Assembly: GCF_008806955.1 (NCBI RefSeq)
Contig: NZ_CP031727.1
Span: 1,426,001 to 1,490,000 of the forward strand
Length of the DNA: 64,000 nt
Direction: 5' to 3'
Source of the DNA: Cellvibrio sp. KY-YJ-3
Lineage (GTDB): Bacteria; Pseudomonadota; Gammaproteobacteria; Pseudomonadales; Cellvibrionaceae
This document shows, in pieces, positions 20,619-28,806 of the stretch; positions within the stretch are counted from its first letter, which is position 1; every line of letters begins with the position of its first letter. Position numbers and translations under genes: made by a program. The notes below the pieces were generated by a model, which saw only the letters and a program-made list of their open reading frames with translations, was not told the origin of the DNA and made no database searches.

Positions 20619-21112
20619 AGACTTCGCCCCTGAGAAGAGAGGAGCCCTAAAGAAAAGCAACTAAAGACAAGCCTTTGTGTGTTTTTTATTTGATTCACAA
20701 TTCATCCAATGAAAGCCTAAACGATGACGAATCTTACTTAGTTTGTGATGGAGAGCAAGAAAAGAAGTATTTATAAGCGCCTTCTGAGCTCCAGCTCGAT
20801 GCTTCAAGACAAGTAGTCACAGACTCTCTGTAAATGATTGCCCTCCATATAGGGTGAGCAAACACTCTATGCGCCAACCGTGTTATTTAATGTAATTGAC
20901 GCCAGCCTAATACTGAACTTTACTCACCCCCTGAAAGCCAATCACTGACCTGACCGGCTCACCTCATCAATTAAATATCAAAACCCGATTATCAAGCATC
21001 ATCTTACGATGCATAATTTTTATTATTAATAGCGTAAAAATTATTATTAATTGGGTTCGGCTGAGACCAGCTGTCGGCTGGTAAGCTATTGTTTTCACTG
21101 TCTTTTCATTTT
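20619..21112. other. Divergent control region without a gene
   Basis: About 500 bp between the sigma-54 activator and the VWA gene with no credible open frame. It holds a dyad at 21066-21082 and an AT-rich direct repeat with two ATTATTAAT copies near 21025-21053. The length suits upstream activator sites plus DNA looping. Confidence 0.6.
21066..21082. promoter_or_regulatory. Inverted repeat upstream of the sigma-54 promoter
   Basis: ACCAGC and GCTGGT arms with a 5-bp spacer, about 30 bp before the -24 box. It could be an activator or repressor site. For a classic enhancer it is close, so other upstream sites may exist. Confidence 0.4.
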
Positions 21113-21129
21113 TTGGCGCGAAAATAGCT
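21113..21129 (+). promoter_or_regulatory. Sigma-54 (-24/-12) promoter of the TerY-P operon
   Basis: TTGGCGCG, four bases, then TAGCT fits the YTGGCACG-N4-TTGCW consensus with the invariant GG and GC at the right spacing. It lies 40 bp before the VWA start codon, which has its own AAGGAAC ribosome site. A divergent sigma-54 activator gene supports it. Confidence 0.75.
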
Positions 21130-21169
21130 ATAACACAAGCAACTTCGCTAATAGATAAGGAACTAGCCA

Positions 21170-21841
21170 ATGTCAGAACTTAAGAAATTTCAAATCCAAA
21201 CTGCACGCCCTTTGCCGGTAATAATATTGGCCGATACCAGCGGAAGTATGGCAGCAGATGGCAAAATTGAAGCCCTTAATAAAGGGTTGCAGGACATGAT
21301 TGCCAGTTTTGCAAATGAGAGTCGCATACGGGCAGAAGTGCAAGTTAGTGTTATTACCTTTGGCGGCAGTTCAGCTGAGCTAAATTTACCTTTAACACCG
21401 GCTCACCAAATCCAAAGTTTCACGAATCTCAGCGCGGAAGGCGTGACTCCACTGGGCGGAGCCCTATCTCTGGCAAACCAAATAATTGAAGATAAAGAAC
21501 TTATCCCTTCTCGGGCTTACAAGCCCGTATTGGTGCTGGTTTCTGATGGATACCCAAATGATGACTGGCAGGTACCTTTTTCCCAATTGATGGCTGGAGA
21601 GCGCACGTCGAAAGCCACTCGCTTCGCTATGGCTATTGGTGCTGATGCAGACAAGGCAATGCTAAGTAGTTTTGCTAATGACCCCGAAGCTCCGCTGTTC
21701 CAAGCTGAAAATGCACGAGATATCCACCGGTTTTTCCGCGCCGTGACTATGAGTGTTAGCGCGCGCAGCCAGTCAGCCACTCCCAACCAATCAACACCAC
21801 TACAAATTCCTAGCGCCACTGATCAAGACTGGGAGTTTTAG
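21170..21841 (+). CDS. TerY-like VWA-domain protein
   Basis: A 223-residue von Willebrand factor A protein. The metal-ion adhesion site is complete: DTSGSM near residue 22, the Thr in GVTPLGGAL near 91, and the Asp in VSDGYPND near 125. TerY proteins act as divalent-metal-dependent adaptors for a kinase and a phosphatase in the TerY-P triad. Here it is the first gene after the sigma-54 promoter and its stop overlaps the GTG start of the phosphatase gene by one base. The last 30 residues are Ser/Thr/Gln-rich and probably flexible. No tellurite-resistance terC/terD genes are nearby, so this is the triad alone, as seen in defence settings. Confidence 0.85.
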   Translation: MSELKKFQIQTARPLPVIILADTSGSMAADGKIEALNKGLQDMIASFANESRIRAEVQVSVITFGGSSAELNLPLTPAHQIQSFTNLSAEGVTPLGGALSLANQIIEDKELIPSRAYKPVLVLVSDGYPNDDWQVPFSQLMAGERTSKATRFAMAIGADADKAMLSSFANDPEAPLFQAENARDIHRFFRAVTMSVSARSQSATPNQSTPLQIPSATDQDWEF

Positions 21842-22533
21842 TGCGCTTGTCAGCCTCAGGCTCTTCCGTAAGAGGGCCTGCCCACCAGCTGAATGATCTA
21901 CCCAATCAAGATGCGCTCTGCGTTAAAGGCATGCGCAAAGGTTGGTGTATCGCAATCGCAGACGGATTGGGAAGCCGAAAACTAAGCCATATAGGTTCAA
22001 AGAAGGCCGTGCAGCTAGCAAGGAATCACACTCGCCTGACAAGTGAAGTGACACATGATTCTGTGGGCATGGCATTGCGTCATGCATGGCTTGCCCATTT
22101 TGGTGATCACTACAGTGCATTCGAGACCACGTGCCTTTGGGCTTGGGTTGATAACGAAGGTCGCGGGGTTGCGGGGCAAGTTGGTGATGGCCTATTGCTC
22201 GTCAAAAGCCGAGGGGTGTTCAAAGTGATCAGCAATCCACGTGAAAACTTTAGTAATCAAACTGCGACCTTGGCTCAGTCCAATTCGAGCAGTTGGGTAA
22301 GTACCGACCTTGTGTTTGTTATGCCCGGAGATGGCGTCTTGCTGATGTCCGACGGCATCTCGGATGATTTGATTCCAGAGCAATTAGAACTCTTCTTTGA
22401 CGCTATTTATCAGCGCCAGTTACGCCGCAACAAACGCCGCATGCGCCAGTGGTTAACAAGAGAACTCCACAACTGGTCCACGCCACGCCATGGAGATGAT
22501 AAAACCATTGCTGGCATTTTTAGAACGGATTGA
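21841..22533 (+). CDS. PP2C-family protein phosphatase
   Basis: A 230-residue PP2C enzyme with the metal-binding aspartates in order: NQDA near residue 22, IADGLGS near 39, GQVGDGLL near 114, MSDGISDD near 164 and GDDKT near 222. It should remove phosphate from Ser/Thr, most likely opposing the kinase encoded next. Translation starts at a GTG that overlaps the VWA stop (TAGTG). The protein is at the short end for PP2C but keeps the core. It forms the middle of the VWA-phosphatase-kinase triad. Confidence 0.87.
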   Translation: MRLSASGSSVRGPAHQLNDLPNQDALCVKGMRKGWCIAIADGLGSRKLSHIGSKKAVQLARNHTRLTSEVTHDSVGMALRHAWLAHFGDHYSAFETTCLWAWVDNEGRGVAGQVGDGLLLVKSRGVFKVISNPRENFSNQTATLAQSNSSSWVSTDLVFVMPGDGVLLMSDGISDDLIPEQLELFFDAIYQRQLRRNKRRMRQWLTRELHNWSTPRHGDDKTIAGIFRTD

Positions 22534-22538
22534 TTCAC

Positions 22539-23936
22539 ATGGCATCAACAACAGGAACACCACAGAAGCGCGAAGTTTTGGACACCAAGGGTTCGGCATA
22601 TGAATTAAAGGATGAAATTAGCCGAGGTGGACAAGGCATTGTCTATCACACCCACCTCCCACAGGTGTTGATTAAAGGCTTTGTTAATAAAGACGAGCAA
22701 GCACGCCAACGCTGGCGTAAACATATCTCATGGCTTATTCAGCAGGATATGGGAGACCTGAAGCTGGCTAGACCACTTGTAATGCTGGCTGAGCCGAGAT
22801 GCGGCTATGTCATGGAGTTAATGGATGGCCTAATTTCTTTGCAAAGTCTACTTGATAGTTTTATTGCGGCAGGAGAAGAGGCGGCTGCCGATTATCTGCA
22901 GCAGGGAGGCATGCGTCGCCGTGTTCGTATCCTTTGCCAGCTAGCTCGGACTTTGAACCAGCTACATGGACGCGGCATGCTTTACGGTGATTTATCCCCT
23001 GCAAACATATTTGTTTCTGATGATCCGTTACACGCGGAAACATGGCTGATCGACTGCGACAACATTAGCTTGGAAGCCCACAGCAGCATGACCTTGTATA
23101 CGACCGACTATGGCGCACCGGAAGTTGTACGCGGAGATGCGCTGCTTTCCAGTCTCACTGATGTGTGGTCTTTCGCGGTCATCACTTATCAGCTGTTGAC
23201 TCATAACCATCCATTTAAAGGTGAGTTAGTCAACGATGGTGAGCCGGAATTGGAAGAAGCTGCGCTTCGAGGTCTGCATCCTTGGATTAATGACTCCCAA
23301 ATCGACACGAATATTTGTTTCAGTAACCTTCCCATCGAATTGACGGAGCATAGCCGTTTGCCTGAATTATTTCGGCGCTGCTTTGAGGATGGTAAAGAGA
23401 ATGCATATGAGCGACCAGGAATGGCGGAGTGGCTTGAAGCGCTGAGCGAAATTGAAGAGCGTTTTTTCGACTGCGCAAACTGTGGCGGTAACTCACTGTT
23501 GCCTGTTGAGCTGAGCACCATTGATGATGCCGTTTGTTTTTTTTGTGGTGAACCCGCTGACCCTAAGCTTGTGCTGTTCGAGGAGTTCATTGTCCTGCCA
23601 GAGGAAAACCAATCTGAAACCCCAGGGAATTGGGTCGCGACTGGACGCAAGGTATGGCTGCAACCGGGAGCAAGTCGGGAGCTCAAGCGATTAATGCCGA
23701 CTTTTAATTACGACCGCTGGCCTGCGGATCATATTCGCATTGATTACACAGATAAGGGGCTGGGCATACACCCCTTAACCAAAGGCAATCTACACCTTCA
23801 AAGAGGCAATACAAAAAAGCTGTTAGAGCGTTATCAAGGGCTCAAAGAGGAATTGCGCGGGCAACATGCTGAGCCCTATCAAATCCACGTGGGTGAGTTG
23901 GGTGAGTCTCATATTGTTTGGCAATTCAGGTGGTGA
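22539..23936 (+). CDS. Ser/Thr protein kinase with C-terminal zinc ribbon
   Basis: About 465 residues. The kinase domain has a glycine loop ISRGGQGIVYHT, the lysine in VLIKGF, a catalytic loop LYGDLSPANIF near 148 in which Tyr-Gly-Asp replaces the usual His-Arg-Asp, and LIDCDN in the DFG position. APEVV follows, with DVWSFAVITYQLL as the helix F Asp. After the kinase fold a zinc ribbon (CANC...CFFC) occurs near 313-335. It should phosphorylate partners under control of the VWA protein and phosphatase. I start at the ATG at 22539; the longer frame uses TTG. It is 6 bp before the helicase gene, which is a likely client. Confidence 0.88.
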   Translation: MASTTGTPQKREVLDTKGSAYELKDEISRGGQGIVYHTHLPQVLIKGFVNKDEQARQRWRKHISWLIQQDMGDLKLARPLVMLAEPRCGYVMELMDGLISLQSLLDSFIAAGEEAAADYLQQGGMRRRVRILCQLARTLNQLHGRGMLYGDLSPANIFVSDDPLHAETWLIDCDNISLEAHSSMTLYTTDYGAPEVVRGDALLSSLTDVWSFAVITYQLLTHNHPFKGELVNDGEPELEEAALRGLHPWINDSQIDTNICFSNLPIELTEHSRLPELFRRCFEDGKENAYERPGMAEWLEALSEIEERFFDCANCGGNSLLPVELSTIDDAVCFFCGEPADPKLVLFEEFIVLPEENQSETPGNWVATGRKVWLQPGASRELKRLMPTFNYDRWPADHIRIDYTDKGLGIHPLTKGNLHLQRGNTKKLLERYQGLKEELRGQHAEPYQIHVGELGESHIVWQFRW

Positions 23937-23942
23937 TGAGAA

Positions 23943-26900
23943 ATGGAATTTAAAGATTTTCCCATGCTGTCTGAAGATGTGCTTGTGCTCTCTGCGGATG
24001 AGCGCATTGACGAACTCCAAGCAGGGCAAGCGATACTAATCCAGAGCTATCAAGAAGAATGGTTGGTTGTTCAGGGTAACTCTCGCATCAAGGTCAAATG
24101 CGCTCCAGCTGATCATGGGCTATTCAGTAGCCTCGTTTTGCGCGATCAAGTCCGCTGGCTTCTCACCAGTAAACAAAATGGCAAACTTCTAGTGCAGTAT
24201 TGCGTGCCTGTAGAAATTTCAACCATGCAACTTGAACTAGGAATTGACGAACTTATTGCTGATGATTTGTATGGCAAGCACGAAATTGCGACTGTGAATA
24301 TCGATCTCGCTTGCCATTGGTTCGCTGAGCAGTTTGTTGTAGAAGGGCATGCCGAAGGTGATTGGCTCACGATTGCTCGTTTTAATAACAGCGATTCCAA
24401 GGGAAGCTTTCAACTACTTGGCAAGGGCTGGCGTGCAGATGTGGTTCAAGACCAAGATGGCGTACTGATGGTTAAGCGTGTAACCCGGCATGTACGTCGA
24501 GATGGCACTTACTCTTTACTGGTCGGTCATTTCGAATTTAGTGATGCGTCGGTTGCCGCAACACTTAATAGTGCCAGCCAGCAAGCACTGCTGAATGCGG
24601 CGCTAAGGGACAGTGCCAGTTACCTTGAATTATGGAATTTGTACAACGACAAGGAATGGCAGAGCGCCTTGAAACAAGCAGAGACATTGCGATCCCTAAA
24701 GTTCGTGCAGTTCGCTGGGGCTGAAGATGGTCGTGAGAATATCTGGCGCCTGACGCCAAAGTCCTTAGGCGACTATCGTGAATTTAAAAAGCGCTGGAGT
24801 AACCTTGATCTGCCTGCGGACACTCAATTTGATCTAGGAACTGAAGCTCCCGACTGGGCAGAGGAGTTAACTACTGATGAAACAAAAGCACTAACTCGCA
24901 CACCACGCGGGACAATCCTATTTGAGCAGGATTGCGTTGTGTTTAAGCCTGCCTCAAATCGACGGGATGTTCGGCCAAAACAACCTGACGGTTGGCTTTA
25001 TCTTTCCTTGGCGGGCCATCGCACAGTAGGTAAGCGCCGCTTAGCGGCAAAGCGCTCAATCGATTCGGGCAAACGACTACCGCAGCTGAAATGGTTATTG
25101 GAAGGTGTTGCGGTACCGGCGGCGCGGCGGCGGACAATTCCAGGGCTTACAGCCTATGCGAGAGAAACTTTCAAGGGGGGTAAGCCCACAGAGAAACAAG
25201 CTCTGGCCATCGATACGGCACTTAACACTCCAGATTTAGCGATCATCATCGGCCCACCTGGCACCGGTAAAACACAGGTAATTGCTGCACTACAGCGGCG
25301 CTTGGCCGAAGAGGCACAAGATCGGAATATTGCTGCGCAGGTTTTAATCAGTAGCTTCCAGCACGATGCAGTAGACAACGCACTAGACCGCAGTGATGTA
25401 TATGGTTTGCCGGGAGCGCGTGTGGGCGGCAAGCGCGGGGCGAGCGACGAAGATTCGCTAATTGATTCTTGGCTTGATCGTCATGTGAGCCATTTACAGG
25501 GAAAAATTTCGGCGGAGTACGCTAAATACCCAGAGCTAGAACATATTAAAAATTTATCCTCCAGGCTTGCTCTCATCCGTGTTACTGGCACGTCTACTGG
25601 GCTGCAGGCAGAGGAGTTCAGAAAAGTTCTGTTAGGGCTACGCAGCTTGGAAAGCAGCGGCCTTATTCTTCCCCCTAAACTTGAAAGCGAACTTGAAGAT
25701 TATATTGATCAGTTGCAACAACGAGCTCCAATTGCGTCAGAGACATCAGTAGATAAGCAAGTCTTAAGGCGGATCCGTGCATTACGAGTAGACCCAGTTA
25801 CATTTAATGATGATGGCCCGGATCGCGCATGGGACTTGCTCAGTTGGCTGAAACGAAACGGACAGAACAGCAATGCTGAATTGTTAACACTTCTGCAAGA
25901 AGCAGCAGACAGTCATCAAATGTCAGAGCCTGCATTACAAAAAATCGCGGATTGGAAAATGCGCCTACTTGATCAGTATTTACCAGATTACCGCCCTGTG
26001 GAGCTCAAGTCCCAAACCGACAGTAAAGGGTTGGCGCTACTCGATGAAGTCGATAGGCATCTGGAGGGTAAGCTGCTTCAGCGCAAACAAGGAGTGGCAT
26101 GGGTGCTTGAACAATTAGCCGGTAGCCTTGAAATGGACCGAACCGCAGCACAAGCGGTTGTAAATGAATACTCCATGGTCGTCGGAGCAACCTGCCAGCA
26201 AGCTGCAGGGCAACAGATGGCAAACCTCAAGTCAGTGGCTGGCCTAGATAGTTCTGAAATAGAGTTTGATACGGTAGTGGTCGATGAGGCTGCGCGAGCT
26301 AACCCATTGGATTTGTTTGTACCTATGTCTATGGCTCGGCGTCGAGTAGTTCTGGTTGGAGATGACAGGCAGTTACCGCACATGCTTGAGCCTGACATCG
26401 AAGGTCAATTGCAAGAAGAGCATCAACTGACAGAGCAGCAACTGGCCGCTTTTCGTTCTAGTCTGTTCGAGCGCTTGCGGATAAAGCTGCAAGACCTTGA
26501 AAAACAGGATTCAATTCGACGGGTTGTAATGCTTGATACTCAGTTTCGAATGCATCCTGTTTTAGGAGAGTTTATCAGTAAATACTTCTACGAAGCTGTT
26601 GGTCTGGACAAGGTTCGCTCTGGTAGAGAGCCGGAAGATTTTGCATTTGATAAGGTATTTTTAGGCGCTCTTGGTGAGCGTGAAAAACACTACCGCGACA
26701 AAGTTTGTCAGTGGATTGATGTGCCCATCTCACAGGGTAAGGACCAGAGTGAAGGGACGAGTCGTGTCCGAGATTCTGAAGCACAGCGCATTGCAGATGA
26801 AGTTGTGGGACTCATGTTAGCTGGAGGGGATAGCCTTTCTATCGGTGTCATCACCTTCTATGCAGCCCAGCGCAATTTGATTATGGAAAAGCTAGCGCAA

Positions 26901-27335
26901 AAACGGATAGACGATTTTCCGTTAATGGAACTGCGTAATGGATCATACGAACCACATGAGCATTTTAAGTGGGCTAGAAAGGTTCGGAGCGATGGCTCTT
27001 TTAGCCTTGAGGAGCGACTTCGCGTTGGTTCTGTTGATGCATTTCAAGGCAAAGAATTTGATGTCGTTCTCTTGTCCTGCGTGCGAACCTACCAGCCAGC
27101 AAAACAAGCTTTAAATTCTGGACATGATGAGAAGGATCATGAGAAACAATTGAATCGTCAATTTGGCTTCTTACGTTTGCCGAACCGCATGAACGTAGCC
27201 ATGAGCCGCCAACGTCAAATGTTGATCTGTGTGGGTGATGCTCAATTAGCCATCAATCCAGAAGCAAAAGAAGCGGTGCCCGCGCTCGCAGCCTTCTATG
27301 AAATGTGCGGGGGCGATCATGGCAGCGTTCGCTGA
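23943..27335 (+). CDS. SF1 helicase, UPF1/DNA2-like
   Basis: An 1130-residue superfamily 1 helicase. The first 400 residues lack recognisable motifs. Then come GPPGTGKTQ near 436, VVVDEAARANPLDLF near 780, VLVGDDRQLPHML, LDTQFRMHP, and the last motifs SVDAFQGKEFDVV and NVAMSRQRQ near 1085. Such enzymes unwind or remodel RNA or DNA. No nuclease motif is obvious. It sits directly after the kinase and overlaps the next gene, so it belongs to the operon. SF1 helicases of this type accompany TerY-P triads in stress and defence loci. A long linker between motifs I and II (450-770) is likely helical. Confidence 0.88.
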   Translation: MEFKDFPMLSEDVLVLSADERIDELQAGQAILIQSYQEEWLVVQGNSRIKVKCAPADHGLFSSLVLRDQVRWLLTSKQNGKLLVQYCVPVEISTMQLELGIDELIADDLYGKHEIATVNIDLACHWFAEQFVVEGHAEGDWLTIARFNNSDSKGSFQLLGKGWRADVVQDQDGVLMVKRVTRHVRRDGTYSLLVGHFEFSDASVAATLNSASQQALLNAALRDSASYLELWNLYNDKEWQSALKQAETLRSLKFVQFAGAEDGRENIWRLTPKSLGDYREFKKRWSNLDLPADTQFDLGTEAPDWAEELTTDETKALTRTPRGTILFEQDCVVFKPASNRRDVRPKQPDGWLYLSLAGHRTVGKRRLAAKRSIDSGKRLPQLKWLLEGVAVPAARRRTIPGLTAYARETFKGGKPTEKQALAIDTALNTPDLAIIIGPPGTGKTQVIAALQRRLAEEAQDRNIAAQVLISSFQHDAVDNALDRSDVYGLPGARVGGKRGASDEDSLIDSWLDRHVSHLQGKISAEYAKYPELEHIKNLSSRLALIRVTGTSTGLQAEEFRKVLLGLRSLESSGLILPPKLESELEDYIDQLQQRAPIASETSVDKQVLRRIRALRVDPVTFNDDGPDRAWDLLSWLKRNGQNSNAELLTLLQEAADSHQMSEPALQKIADWKMRLLDQYLPDYRPVELKSQTDSKGLALLDEVDRHLEGKLLQRKQGVAWVLEQLAGSLEMDRTAAQAVVNEYSMVVGATCQQAAGQQMANLKSVAGLDSSEIEFDTVVVDEAARANPLDLFVPMSMARRRVVLVGDDRQLPHMLEPDIEGQLQEEHQLTEQQLAAFRSSLFERLRIKLQDLEKQDSIRRVVMLDTQFRMHPVLGEFISKYFYEAVGLDKVRSGREPEDFAFDKVFLGALGEREKHYRDKVCQWIDVPISQGKDQSEGTSRVRDSEAQRIADEVVGLMLAGGDSLSIGVITFYAAQRNLIMEKLAQKRIDDFPLMELRNGSYEPHEHFKWARKVRSDGSFSLEERLRVGSVDAFQGKEFDVVLLSCVRTYQPAKQALNSGHDEKDHEKQLNRQFGFLRLPNRMNVAMSRQRQMLICVGDAQLAINPEAKEAVPALAAFYEMCGGDHGSVR

Positions 27336-28806
27336 AACCAGCACTTTTCTGACGTTTGGCGAGAAGCCGAAGGTACCTTGCCGCCCCGTACTTTGGCCTG
27401 TGCAGATGCACCGCGTGTTGTATCCAGATGCCAAGCGTCCTCAGTTAAATCTGTTTCAGCGAGCGGTGTTGGGATTGATTCGTACGCGCACTACTCGCAC
27501 TGAAACCATAGCTGAACTTACCGGATTACATCCGAGCCTGATAGTGCTCATCATCGCACAAGGCGTGAGTAACGGTTGGCTTGTAGCAAATGCTGATGCG
27601 CTAACACCACTTGGTGAGCGCTTGCTAAATGACGAAGAGCTGGATGCTTCCAGTCTGAAATCTGGCTATCTGCTACAGGATGCTGTAACCGGGCAATTCT
27701 GGCCGCGCATGGCTACGGAGCTAAAGCAGATTGAGCCGAAGAATCCCCTGGATACATACCCTGAATTCATCGCCGAGCGAAATACCGGAAAATCAATCAC
27801 ACCCTTCTTGATTGTCAGCAGCAGAACTGCGTTGCCTTCTCTCAATCATGAGTCTCTGATGATTGCCTATCGCAATTACCGCGAAGACTATCGTGCAAAC
27901 CAACAGCTTGGTCAAAGTGACTCGTTACCGAAACAGATTAACCTTCAGGGGGTGCAGTGTCTGGATGACTCACCTCAGTCGGCGCGAGTTCTTGTTTGGG
28001 TAACTGCCGATAATGACGGTGTTGATCTATGGTCGGTAAAGGATCCATTTGGGCTGCGCGAAAACGCTTGGTGGCTGAAGGACTCGCTACAACACATCAT
28101 TGAGGGTGACTCAAATCTGCTGAAACGCCTGGAACCGTTGGTAGCTGTACCACGTTCTGATAATCAAAGTGCTGAAGAATGGCTTACATCATTACGTAAA
28201 AAAACAGACCTAGATATCTTAATTGAATTTCCTTGGGCCGAGCGCCAGCCTGACATTAAGCGTTACATAGCGGCGCTTTTGGTTCGTAAAGAGAAATTAC
28301 ACAGCGATAGTAGTGAACATGAATTGGCTGCGGCATTTCTGGAGTGCCAAAAGTTACTCGAAGTCGTCATGCAGTGGCTGATTCGAAAGTATCCAGCCGA
28401 CATTGGGCATCTACCCAAGCTGCCAGTACATGACCGCGCGCTAAACCAGGAAATTCTCTCTGCTCTACAAATCCCTGCTTTTAATGAGCGCGTCGTCGAA
28501 TCTCTATCTAGACAAAAAATCAATCAGGTGATTCAAACATGTAGAAAACCAACCGATTCGCTCAAAGCCCTACTTTTTGCTGCAGCTATAGGATCTCTAG
28601 GCGCATCGCAGCACCCCTTTAAAATTCTTACCGATCAAGAATTACAGTTGGAAAGACTGTTGGATCTGGCAGATCTACGCAATCAAAGTAGCCATGGTCA
28701 AAGTAGTTTCATTGGCAAATCAGCAACTCAAATCACTAAACAAATGGCATTGGATAATATCCAGTACACATTGGAATTTACCGAACGTTTTCAGGAATGG
28801 ATGTAA
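27319..28806 (+). CDS. Unknown operon protein with a HEPN-like RNxxxH motif
   Basis: About 495 residues. I do not recognise the full family. An early segment (TTRTETIAELTGLHPSLI) could be a winged helix-turn-helix. The last 120 residues are helical and contain LRNQSSHGQ near 453, which fits the R-N-x3-H signature of HEPN ribonucleases. The start at 27319 lies inside the end of the helicase gene (17-bp overlap), and its stop overlaps the next start as TAATG. If HEPN-like, this could be the RNA-cutting effector of the system; the motif alone is short and the claim is inference. Confidence 0.65.
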   Translation: MAAFAETSTFLTFGEKPKVPCRPVLWPVQMHRVLYPDAKRPQLNLFQRAVLGLIRTRTTRTETIAELTGLHPSLIVLIIAQGVSNGWLVANADALTPLGERLLNDEELDASSLKSGYLLQDAVTGQFWPRMATELKQIEPKNPLDTYPEFIAERNTGKSITPFLIVSSRTALPSLNHESLMIAYRNYREDYRANQQLGQSDSLPKQINLQGVQCLDDSPQSARVLVWVTADNDGVDLWSVKDPFGLRENAWWLKDSLQHIIEGDSNLLKRLEPLVAVPRSDNQSAEEWLTSLRKKTDLDILIEFPWAERQPDIKRYIAALLVRKEKLHSDSSEHELAAAFLECQKLLEVVMQWLIRKYPADIGHLPKLPVHDRALNQEILSALQIPAFNERVVESLSRQKINQVIQTCRKPTDSLKALLFAAAIGSLGASQHPFKILTDQELQLERLLDLADLRNQSSHGQSSFIGKSATQITKQMALDNIQYTLEFTERFQEWM

